DNA of 64,000 nt, from contig CAJSZV010000001.1 of assembly GCA_910574345.1 (NCBI GenBank), positions 291,127 through 355,126 on the forward strand, written 5' to 3'. Below are positions 42,660-49,846 of this stretch, piece after piece (within the stretch, counting starts at the first letter, position 1; each line of letters starts with the position of its first letter). The DNA is from Clostridiaceae bacterium. Its GTDB lineage: Bacteria > Bacillota > Clostridia > Lachnospirales > Lachnospiraceae. The translations under genes were made by a program, and so were the position numbers. A model generated the notes under the pieces. That model made no database searches, was not told where the DNA came from, and worked only from the letters and a program-made list of their open reading frames with translations.

Positions 42660-44014
42660 GCATGGAGGCGGACTGGCCGGATATGTTGTTGGCTGCGGCT
42701 TGTTATGGTGTGTATGCCGGGAGCGCGGCGGTTTTTCTGAAAAGACATTTGAAGGGAACATGGGCACAAGGGGCAATCTTTGGCGCAGGGCTTTTTTGCG
42801 GCCTTATGGCCGCCGCTTTCCTTACAGCAAAAGGAAACACATCCTACATTATGGGTGCCCTGTGCAGTCATGCAGGGGTCACAGTTCTTGTTATGGCAGC
42901 CTTTAAGGGAGAGAAGGAGAAAAAGCTTTTGGCCGCTGTGATTTTGATTGCCATGAACTGTTTGGTGTGGAATTTCAGCGAATCATTTTTGTGCTGTGTG
43001 TGGCTTATTGGGAAGAGGATGGCATCAGGCGGCAGCCAGGAGCCTTTTGTGGGAGTGTGGGGAGAAAGAGTCATTACGGTCCTGACCTATATGGGGGGAA
43101 TAACAACCATCCGCCTTTTGTCAAAGTCTTTTGAACCTGTGTTTGGAGACAAGACAAAAAGCTGGTATCTTTTCATGTCCGCACCTCTTTTTGCCGTTAC
43201 CCTTGTGACGGATCTGGTTAACTGGGCGGCCAGTAACGGGATTATGGTTCAGGACTGGCAAAAATATGGACTGTATGAAAATCAGCTTTTCAGCCATGGG
43301 GCCATGTGCATTTTCACAGGGCTGGCCATGGCCGCTTCCGGATGTTTTGTCTTCGGAATGGACCGGATTGACCGGGAAGAGAGGGCAGGGGAACAGTACC
43401 GGTCCCAGGTCATGTATTACCAGATGATGGAGGAAGAGTACAGCCGTATGGAACGTCTCAGGCACGATATGAAAAATCATGTCATTGCGCTGAATCATCT
43501 GGTGCAGAACCGGCAGTGGGAACAGGCCGTCAGCTATTTGGGCGCAATGGCGGAGGCGGGAGGAGTGGAGAATGGTGATGAGATTACGGGAAGCCTGGCT
43601 GTGGATGCTCTTTTGTATTATAAGAAGCAACAGGCCGGGAGACAGAATATCCGCTGGCAGTGTGATGCCAGACTGCCTAAAGACTGTGCTGTGAAAGAGA
43701 TAGATCTGTGCATCATGGTGGGAAATGCTTTGGACAATGCCCTGGAGGCATGCGGGGAACTGGGGGAGGAGGAATCTCCCTTCATCCAGGTGTATCTGGG
43801 AACCGTCAAAAAATGCCTTCTCCTGGAGGTGCGAAACAGTATGAGCCTGTCAGATAAACCAAAAAAGAAAAGGGAAAAAGAAGAATTCCGGGGACATGGC
43901 CTGGGCCTTGGGAATATTAAGGAAGCAGCGGATCATTATAACGGAGTGGTGGGAACGGAGAGGGAGAAGGGAGTTTTCACTCTGTCGGTTTTGCTGCCCC
44001 TTGCGCAGCCGTGA
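42656..44014 (+). CDS. GHKL-type sensor histidine kinase (AgrC type)
   Basis: 452 residues. Six hydrophobic segments fill residues ~5-235. A coiled linker follows, then the phospho-acceptor region RLRHDMKNHVIALNHLVQ, the N-box MVGNALDNALEACGEL and the G-box GHGLGLGNIKEAADHYNG. The lack of an extracellular sensor domain and the polytopic membrane part fit peptide or membrane-signal sensing, as in AgrC. It is translationally coupled to the LytTR regulator. Confidence 0.92.
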   Translation: MSMEADWPDMLLAAACYGVYAGSAAVFLKRHLKGTWAQGAIFGAGLFCGLMAAAFLTAKGNTSYIMGALCSHAGVTVLVMAAFKGEKEKKLLAAVILIAMNCLVWNFSESFLCCVWLIGKRMASGGSQEPFVGVWGERVITVLTYMGGITTIRLLSKSFEPVFGDKTKSWYLFMSAPLFAVTLVTDLVNWAASNGIMVQDWQKYGLYENQLFSHGAMCIFTGLAMAASGCFVFGMDRIDREERAGEQYRSQVMYYQMMEEEYSRMERLRHDMKNHVIALNHLVQNRQWEQAVSYLGAMAEAGGVENGDEITGSLAVDALLYYKKQQAGRQNIRWQCDARLPKDCAVKEIDLCIMVGNALDNALEACGELGEEESPFIQVYLGTVKKCLLLEVRNSMSLSDKPKKKREKEEFRGHGLGLGNIKEAADHYNGVVGTEREKGVFTLSVLLPLAQP

Positions 44015-44144
44015 GGCCCATGGAACCTGCCGTATATGACAGGAAAAAAGCCGTCTGTATCTACTTCCTAAGAATTCCCAAAAGGACGCCGAAACTTCTG
44101 ACAGGAAGCATAAAAAGCGATTGCTTATGAAGGAGGCATACACT

Positions 44145-44636
44145 ATGGTCATGAATATTAAAACAATGGAAGGCCTTGCCGGGGCTGACACCAGTATCCG
44201 TATGATATCCACACCTATGAGCGTGGCGAAGGAGGCGGAGAACAAAGGCGACACAGAGAAGATGAAACGGGCCCTGGGCTATGCGGCAGAAGTGAAAGAA
44301 CAGGCGGAAGGCTACAGTGAAAAGACCAGTGATGGAATGAAGCTGGATGCCAGGGAGGCGAAGAAGGAGGAAAAACTGCGTCAGGAAGAACTGATCGAAG
44401 CTCGGAAGGAAGAGAGAAAAGAGATGGAAAAGCGAATCGAATCAGGGGAAGGAAGGGAGGAAGGCCCTGATTTTGATTCGGCAGAAATTAGTGAGGAAGG
44501 CAAGTGTCAGGGGGAAGCGGCGGGCGCGCCCTCCGGTGAGGCTGGAGACATCTCACCGGATACGGGTTACGACCTTTCAGGGACGGCCCTGGAGCCGGCG
44601 GCAAAGACTGGGACCTATGTAGATACGAATGCATAG
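44145..44636 (+). CDS. Unrecognised charged protein
   Basis: 163 residues from ATG 44145 (AGGAGG eight bases upstream). The N-terminal part (IKTMEGLAGADTSIRMISTP) is followed by a highly charged helix (residues ~70-110: DAREAKKEEKLRQEELIEAR and on), likely coiled coil, then a low-complexity acidic C terminus with Gly/Ala/Pro. No signal peptide or membrane segment. It lies 130 bases after the kinase gene and could be part of its output. I do not recognise the family and assign no function. Confidence 0.7.
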   Translation: MVMNIKTMEGLAGADTSIRMISTPMSVAKEAENKGDTEKMKRALGYAAEVKEQAEGYSEKTSDGMKLDAREAKKEEKLRQEELIEARKEERKEMEKRIESGEGREEGPDFDSAEISEEGKCQGEAAGAPSGEAGDISPDTGYDLSGTALEPAAKTGTYVDTNA

Positions 44637-44702
44637 GAAATCAGGTGTGAAAGGGGAGGCATTCCGGGGACGGGATGCTTTCCCTTTTCCTTAACACGGA
44701 CA

Positions 44703-44772
44703 TCGGGTGACTGCGAACATCAAAGCTGAGAGAGTATTCGCCAAGTTTTCGGGTCTTACAGCTGCCAGAATA
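44703..44772. repeat. Copy of a dispersed hairpin repeat (see 61227)
   Basis: CGGGTGACTGCGAAC...AAGCTGAGAG...TTCGCCAAGTTTTCGGG...CAGCTGCCAGAATA lines up with the copy at 61227-61292 over about 65 bases. The terminal arms are less well paired here. The remainder of the gap (44637-44904) shows AT-rich sequence and no gene. Confidence 0.65.
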
Positions 44773-44904
44773 TGAATACTCTGCATCAGAGAGACATTGT
44801 ATAGAATGAATAAAAATGCTGTTGTGCTTATATGACAATTGTTTGTTTACAAGATCGCTTTTTGCCGGTAATATTTCCTATGTGGAACCGCTTCCGCATT
44901 GAGA

Positions 44905-45170
44905 TAGAAGCAAAACTATGCTGATGAAAATTTTGTCAGGTGCATGCATCAAAGATGAAGGTGAAATATGGATTGACGGAAAACAGACGGAGATCCATTC
45001 GCCGAAAGACGGGAAAAGAAACAGCGTGGGCATTGTCTATCAGGAGTTTGAGCTGGCCGGAGATTTAACGGTTGCGGAAAACATTTTTCTGGACAGACTG
45101 GCCGGATTGGTTGGCAGCGGACGCACAGAGATTGCCAGGGCTATTTTCGAAGCGGATAAGCGGACAGGGG
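44905..45170 (+). pseudogene. Remnant of a sugar ABC transporter ATPase (RbsA/MglA type)
   Basis: The text starts inside a damaged Walker A and continues as LMKILSGACIKDEGEIWIDG and GIVYQEFELAGDLTVAENIF, which is the first ATPase domain of ribose/galactose-type importers. It then jumps straight to AGLVGSGRTEIARAIFEADK, a motif of the second half some 180 residues later. Start, middle and end of the gene are missing. No permease or binding-protein gene remains beside it. Confidence 0.82.
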
Positions 45171-45189
45171 AAAACAGCCTGGGGAAAAC

Positions 45190-45740
45190 TCCCCGTTCAC
45201 GAGCGGCCACGTATTCTGTTTTGCTGTGCGGCCCGTGTGGACGAGGAGAGAGAGAACCTTGCCCGGAGCCTTTCCTCAGAAATGGGAAAGATCATCCGGG
45301 AAGCGCGAGGCGAGATCAGAGTCTGCGCGCAGATTCTGCGGGGGGGGGCCAAAATGGCCAATCATCGGTACGGCCATACAATGACCGACTATCCTTGATG
45401 ATGTGACCTGTGACATGGATGTTGCCAATGAAATGGAGATTTTCGGTCCTGTATTTCCGGTTATGGGCTTTGATACGGAAGAGGAGGCCATTGAATTGCA
45501 AACAGGACGATTTATGGCCTCCAGAGCGGTGTAATGATCCGGAGTATGGAACAGGCCATGCGGGTGGCCTCCAGGCTGGAGTGGGGCGGTGTTGTGATTA
45601 ACAGCTCCGGGAACTACCGCCATCTGGATCAGCCCTTTGGCGGCTGGAAAAAAAGCGGCATCGGACGGGAGGGGGTATCAGTCACCCTGGATGAAATGAC
45701 TCAGGCAAAGTTCTATATTTTGAAAAATGTTTTAGCCTGA
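45190..45740 (+). pseudogene. Remnant of an aldehyde dehydrogenase
   Basis: Three pieces of one ALDH gene lie in different frames: an N-terminal part (SSEMGKIIREARGEIRVCAQ, 45215-45330), then TILDDVTCDMDVANEMEIFGP (45390-45490), then the C terminus (MRVASRLEWGGVVINSSGNYR, QPFGGWKKSGIGREG) to 45740. About 230 residues with the catalytic Cys and Glu are deleted between the first and second pieces. Frameshifts separate the rest. The ABC and ALDH remnants abut and look like deletion scars of one former sugar locus. Confidence 0.85.
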
Positions 45741-45816
45741 TCGCAGCAGGAAATTGGATAAAAGAGGAGGAATTGCTCACACTAACAGAGTAAAAAGTAA
45801 AACAGGAGAAAAATCA

Positions 45817-47562
45817 ATGGACATCTTTCATGCATTGACCATGATGGGAGGATTAAGCCTGTTTCTGTTCGGTATGAGCATTATGGGGCAGTCTTTGGAG
45901 CGCAGGGCGGGAGGCAGGCTCCGGGCGGTTATCGGAAAGCTTACGACGGGAAAGGCCGCCGGCCTTCTCACCGGTCTTGGGGTGACGGCAGTGATTCAAA
46001 GTTCATCCGCCACCACGGTTATGGTTGTAGGCTTTGTCAATTCCGGTCTCATGACATTGAGGCAGGCCATTCATGTGATTATGGGGGCCAATATCGGAAC
46101 CACGGTCACGGCCTGGGTGCTGAGCCTGGCCGGGATTGAAAGCGGCAATCTGTTTGTAAGGCTTTTAAAGCCCTCGTCCTTTACTCCCGTTCTTGGGGTT
46201 TTCGGAATCCTGAATTACCTGTTCTCCAAAAGTCCGGGGAAAAAAGACACCGGCGCCATATTCCTGGGTTTCGCAACCCTTATGTACGGAATGGAGACCA
46301 TGTCGGGAGCCGTTGCCGGACTTCGGGATGTGGAGGCCTTTCAGAACTTGTTTGTCCTGTTTCAGAATCCGGTTCTGGGAGTGGCTGCCGGTGCGCTGCT
46401 TACGGCGGTTATCCAGTCCAGCTCCGCCTCTGTGGGAATCCTTCAGGCCCTGGCAGTCACCGGCAGGGTATCCTGGGGCGCCGCCATTCCCATAATTATG
46501 GGCCAGAATATCGGCACCTGCGTCACGGCCATGCTCTCCGCCGTCGGGGCCAATCAGAATGCCAAGCGGGCAGCGGCAGTGCATTTGCTGTTTAATATCA
46601 TGGGAACAGGCATATGGCTGTCCCTGTTCTGGGCCCTGAAACTTATGGTTTCACCGCCATTTTTGAACGAACCCGTTTCTCTTTTTGGAATTGCGGCGGC
46701 TCACACGGTGTTTAATATCCTGTGTACGATTCTGATGCTGCCCATGACAGGAATTCTTGAGAACATGGTCAATATTCTGATCCGCGACGGGAAGGAGACC
46801 GAAGAAGAGCTTGACGAGAGACTCTTTGCCACGCCCTCCATTGCCCTGGAGCGCTGCCGGGAGGTTACGGAGAAACTTGCTAAAACAGCGGTAAGTGTTC
46901 TGGAGGAAAGTCTTGACTGTCTGGAACATGATTCCGGGATTTTTGCGGATTCCGTACGGAAAAAGGAAGAGATGACAGACCGCTATGAGGATATGCTCAG
47001 CACATACCTGGTTCATCTCAGCGGGAGGCGGATCAGCGCGGCTGACAGCGCTCAGGCGGCGAAACTTTTGAAAGTCACAGGCGATTTTGAACGGATCGCG
47101 GACCACGGCGTGAATCTGCTGGAGTCGGCGGAGGAACTGAAGACCAAAGGGTTTAAGATTACAGAGGAGGCCAGAAAGGAGTACCATGTGATCGCATCGG
47201 CCATAAGGGAAATTCTGGATCTGACGCTGTGCGCTTTTCTGGAAAATGATGAAAAAGCCGCCAGGAATGTGGAACCTCTTGAACAGGTCATTGATATTCT
47301 GAAGGAAAATATGAGAACAAGCCATATAAAACGCCTTCAGGAAGGAAACTGCCCCGTTGACGTGGGATTTGTCTGGTCGGATATTCTTACGGATTTGGAG
47401 AGAGTCTCGGACCATTGTTCCAATATTGCAGGGTGTGTGATGGATATGGCGGGACAGAATATGAATCTTCATGAATCGCTGCAGACCTTTAGGAGCAGCA
47501 GTCCTGAATATCAGGAAAAATTCCGAAGTTACCTGATTCAGTACGGAGGGAACAGGGGATAA
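45817..47562 (+). CDS. Na/Pi-cotransporter family protein with PhoU-like C terminus
   Basis: 581 residues from ATG 45817 (ACAGGAG upstream); the in-frame ATG at 45754 has no proper site. Two inverted repeats with the QSSSATT signature (VIQSSSATTVMVVGFVNSG; VIQSSSASVGILQALAVTG) and GANIGTTVT / GQNIGTCVT identify the NptA/YjbB sodium-phosphate group. Membrane part to about residue 315. The C-terminal ~250 residues are helical and PhoU-like (DFERIADHGVNLLESA; DLERVSDHCSNIAG). It moves phosphate or another anion across the membrane, with the PhoU part probably regulatory. Confidence 0.92.
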   Translation: MDIFHALTMMGGLSLFLFGMSIMGQSLERRAGGRLRAVIGKLTTGKAAGLLTGLGVTAVIQSSSATTVMVVGFVNSGLMTLRQAIHVIMGANIGTTVTAWVLSLAGIESGNLFVRLLKPSSFTPVLGVFGILNYLFSKSPGKKDTGAIFLGFATLMYGMETMSGAVAGLRDVEAFQNLFVLFQNPVLGVAAGALLTAVIQSSSASVGILQALAVTGRVSWGAAIPIIMGQNIGTCVTAMLSAVGANQNAKRAAAVHLLFNIMGTGIWLSLFWALKLMVSPPFLNEPVSLFGIAAAHTVFNILCTILMLPMTGILENMVNILIRDGKETEEELDERLFATPSIALERCREVTEKLAKTAVSVLEESLDCLEHDSGIFADSVRKKEEMTDRYEDMLSTYLVHLSGRRISAADSAQAAKLLKVTGDFERIADHGVNLLESAEELKTKGFKITEEARKEYHVIASAIREILDLTLCAFLENDEKAARNVEPLEQVIDILKENMRTSHIKRLQEGNCPVDVGFVWSDILTDLERVSDHCSNIAGCVMDMAGQNMNLHESLQTFRSSSPEYQEKFRSYLIQYGGNRG

Positions 47563-47591
47563 AAGCGGGAAAGGCAGACTCTATATATAGA

Positions 47592-47623
47592 AAAAACTCC
47601 AGCCGTTTTTGACTGGAGTTTTT
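47592..47623. terminator. Terminator between Na/Pi gene and TasA-like gene
   Basis: Perfect 11-bp stem (47592-47602 with 47613-47623), ten-base loop, with A-run and T-run on both sides. It serves the two converging genes. Confidence 0.93.
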
Positions 47624-47667
47624 CTTCTTAATTAGAGGGGCATCACCTCCCGGGGATTTACAGTCTG

Positions 47668-48381
47668 TCAGTGGGATTGGTTGTCGTAGGCCTGCCAGGC
47701 CTCATGGGGCCCGGCAAAGCCTCCGGACTGGATTGCCTTAAAGTCCACATAGAGGAATTTTGTGTCCTCGCTGATCTCCCCATCCACCACATTGGCGAAG
47801 GTGACGGTGTAGAACAGAGGCGGAATGTCGTGGCCCGCAGGTACGGGGATTTCCCTGTCGCCTCCTCCTGTGTACATGTACTCATAGACATGGAAGCCGT
47901 TTTCCTTCACCGGCTGGGAGGACACAGGCTTCATGCCGGAATCCGGGTTAAGATCATAGGTAAAGAGTTCCGTTTCCTGAGGCTGTCCCCCGTTATTTAA
48001 GGTGCCGTCCCGCTGGGCGGTGCTGACGGTGGCTACAGGAATCTTTACAGTCATTCTCAAGTATGCGTCGTTCTTGCTGTTGTTTTTAATGGCCGGGTCT
48101 TTGGTGATCTCCTTTCCCGCGTACATGTCTTTCGCCTGTTCCATGCCCAGGGCGTTAGAGGGCGTGGCATTGGAGGCAGTGGCATAGGTGCCGTCAGGGC
48201 GTTCCCCGTCCCAGTTTCTTTCATAGAGATTAAAATCCACCTTTCCTACGGTAAATTCGTTTTCGGCGGACTCATGGTCTGTCATGTAGGCCATGGTTCC
48301 ACCCAGGCTTAAAAGAGCCAGAATACATAAGGCAGCCAGTAATTTGGCCCTGTTTTTAAACGTTGTTTTTGATTTTTCCAT
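47668..48381 (-). CDS. TasA/CalY-like exported protein with SipW-type signal
   Basis: 237 residues from the ATG at 48381, preceded by GGAGG. The signal LLAALCILALLSLGGTMAYMTDHESAEN is the SipW-dependent type, in which the cut lies just after the hydrophobic core, followed by the typical NEFTVGKVDF start of the mature beta-sandwich. The C-terminal part ends with VYEYMYTGGGD, then TKFLYVDFKAIQSGG. TasA relatives polymerise into biofilm fibres. The signal peptidase that would process it is encoded immediately upstream. A longer frame to 48513 overlaps sipW and has no ribosome site. Confidence 0.88.
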   Translation of the reverse strand: MEKSKTTFKNRAKLLAALCILALLSLGGTMAYMTDHESAENEFTVGKVDFNLYERNWDGERPDGTYATASNATPSNALGMEQAKDMYAGKEITKDPAIKNNSKNDAYLRMTVKIPVATVSTAQRDGTLNNGGQPQETELFTYDLNPDSGMKPVSSQPVKENGFHVYEYMYTGGGDREIPVPAGHDIPPLFYTVTFANVVDGEISEDTKFLYVDFKAIQSGGFAGPHEAWQAYDNQSH

Positions 48382-48412
48382 AAAAACCTCCTTTGATTCT
48401 CTTTTATCTATG

Positions 48413-48811
48413 TCAACGGAGCAGAAGATAACCGATGGCAGGGATGTGGAACCGAACCTTGCCTTCAATGGCGTCGAAGGTAGTGGGGCTGGAATCGCAG
48501 ACCTCATTGGCATCCCCTTTGGTGGTCACGATTCCGTGTTCCAAGTCAACGGCAACAACCCGGTGTGTTACCTTGGCATCTCCGGCCTGAAAGCTGACAA
48601 TATCTCCGGGAGAGATCACTTCGTCTTTCCCGTACTGACTGACGTAAATGACGCTTCCGGCCATGATGGCAGGTTCCATACTGCTGCTTTTTACCACATA
48701 GGCCTTCATGTGGAACAGGCCGGGAAGCCAGGCTGCCGCCGCAAGAAACAGGGCTGCGGCCAAAATGAAATGAATGGACCAATGAAACAGATATTGCAGT
48801 GCTTTCTTCAT
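48413..48811 (-). CDS. sipW: Signal peptidase I of SipW (ER) type
   Basis: 132 residues. Membrane anchor LAAALFLAAAAWLPGLF, nucleophile serine in VVKSSSMEPAIMAGS, GDIVSFQAG and the histidine motif THRVVAVD in place of the bacterial lysine, which marks the archaeal/ER-like SipW branch. It is shorter than Bacillus SipW (about 190 residues), mainly lacking a C-terminal extension. It should process the TasA-like protein encoded 31 bases downstream. A LexA-like palindrome lies just before its ribosome site. Confidence 0.92.
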   Translation of the reverse strand: MKKALQYLFHWSIHFILAAALFLAAAAWLPGLFHMKAYVVKSSSMEPAIMAGSVIYVSQYGKDEVISPGDIVSFQAGDAKVTHRVVAVDLEHGIVTTKGDANEVCDSSPTTFDAIEGKVRFHIPAIGYLLLR

Positions 48812-48846
48812 GTTATTTCTCCTCCTCTACTATTCATCCGATGAAT

Positions 48847-48860
48847 CGAACGTATGTACG
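48847..48860. promoter_or_regulatory. Degenerate LexA-type box before sipW
   Basis: CGAACGTATGTACG fits the Bacillus-type SOS box CGAACRNRYGTTYC at 12 of 14 positions, and its surrounding bases extend an imperfect palindrome to 18 bp. It lies 36-49 bases before the sipW start. No convincing -35/-10 pair was found around it. Confidence 0.45.
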
Positions 48861-48861
48861 A

Positions 48862-49269
48862 TTATTCTTCCAGTGTTTTTTTTAATTTTTTCAAAAGTCT
48901 CTGGTGGCGGGCCTGAAGGGTGGTGACGGGAACCTTCATGATCTGGGCTGTGCGGCGAAGAGAATCGCCGTACACATAAAGCCGGGAGAGAAGTTCCTTA
49001 TCCTCTTTGGCAAGCAGGCTCATACTTTCCTTAAGCTTTTCCATAAGAATGTTTTTTTCAACAATGTCCTCCACGGACTGGGCGGAGGTATCCTGAAACA
49101 TGTCGCTGCCGTTTACCTCATCCGTGTCAAGGGCATCGTAGAAAAAGGTCTTGTTTTTGATGTCGCTTTCACGAAAGTACCGTTCTTTTCTGGCTCCTTT
49201 GCAGTAGGCCTTGTAGACTTCCTCTGTGACGGGAATCCGGATTTCCTTAATCTTGATGTAGTAGTCCAT
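48862..49269 (-). CDS. Sigma-70 region-4-like regulator
   Basis: 135 residues from ATG 49269 with AAAGGAG upstream. The longer frame to 49488 encodes unlikely sequence. The N-terminal region IKEIRIPVTEEVYKAYCKGARKE and the C-terminal helix-turn-helix LLSRLYVYGDSLRRTAQIMKVPVTTLQARHQRLLKKLK resemble sigma-factor-like DNA-binding proteins of Firmicutes, often phage- or conjugative-element linked. No region 2 is present, so it cannot melt promoters alone and may be an activator. It precedes sipW by 50 bases and probably belongs to the same transcript. Confidence 0.82.
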   Translation of the reverse strand: MDYYIKIKEIRIPVTEEVYKAYCKGARKERYFRESDIKNKTFFYDALDTDEVNGSDMFQDTSAQSVEDIVEKNILMEKLKESMSLLAKEDKELLSRLYVYGDSLRRTAQIMKVPVTTLQARHQRLLKKLKKTLEE

Positions 49270-49484
49270 GAGTTTCTCCTTTCCATAATGATAATGACAG
49301 TCAGGCATCTGTCGGTCTGGCTGACAATCTTCCTTTGAGTGGCCGTGTACAGAGCAAAGAGTCCGGCCTGCCGGACTCTCGTGCCGGATCGTTTTTGCTT
49401 CACTGGGTGCAGCCTGTGAAATAAAAAAGAGACCCACTGCCCTATGGCAATGTGTCTCTCCTGCGATTCGGTAATTGATGTGAA

Positions 49485-49649
49485 TCATTCCCCTGCTAGG
49501 TAGTCCTTATTCTTTTCCGTGTTCAAAAGCGTGACCTTCACAATCCTGCGGCACCGGGAACACTTGATCTCAATGCTTCCCTTTGTGCCCGGTATAATGT
49601 TAAACAGGCGCTGATGGCAGTACTTGCAGTATATGGCAGTAGCAGACAT
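49485..49649 (-). CDS. Com-like zinc-ribbon small protein
   Basis: 54 residues, start ATG 49649, with GGGGAGGG ten bases upstream. Two Cys pairs are visible, AIYCKYCHQRLF and IEIKCSRCRRIVKVTLL, giving the CxxC-x18-CxxC layout of the phage Mu Com translational-regulator group and of small Firmicute zinc ribbons. The last residues are KNKDYLAGE. Likely a nucleic-acid-binding protein; function unproven. It lies 215 bases before the sigma-like gene and has a good SOS-type box in its promoter region. Confidence 0.8.
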   Translation of the reverse strand: MSATAIYCKYCHQRLFNIIPGTKGSIEIKCSRCRRIVKVTLLNTEKNKDYLAGE

Positions 49650-49677
49650 GGTGAAATCCCTCCCCTTTGTAAATAAT

Positions 49678-49726
49678 CGAACATATGTTCTAAATATAAT
49701 CTAGCAGAGAAACAGGAGTTTGTCAA
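49678..49726 (-). promoter_or_regulatory. Promoter with LexA-type box for the Com-like gene
   Basis: On the minus strand, TTGACA (49726-49721) is followed 17 bases later by TAGATT (49703-49698) and then the palindrome CGAACATATGTTC (49678-49690), which matches the SOS box consensus CGAACRNRYGTTYC at 13 of 14 positions and overlaps the expected start site. LexA binding there would block transcription. Confidence 0.75.
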
Positions 49727-49796
49727 TGGGTTTATCCTTTGTCCCGCAGCGCCATGTGAGTGGGAGGGGCAGTGAAATCGTAACAATCCCATGAAA

Positions 49797-49832
49797 AAAT
49801 GGCGCAGGAACAAATATGTTCCCGCGCCATTT
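49797..49832 (-). terminator. Terminator of the chemoreceptor gene
   Basis: Fifteen-position stem (49797-49811 with 49818-49832) with one mismatch, six-base loop; on the minus strand it ends in TTTTTTC. It lies 14 bases after the MCP stop codon. Confidence 0.92.
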
Positions 49833-49846
49833 GCCAGTTGCGGACA

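Noticed and set aside
44918-45406. A 162-codon frame as a real ABC ATPase gene
   Set aside because: Walker A is damaged, the middle of the first domain is joined to the second domain, and the last third is out of frame with any ATPase.
49797-49832. GGAAC-N6-GTTCC as another SOS box
   Set aside because: The spacing is six, not four, and it is the stem-loop of the MCP terminator with a T-run after it.
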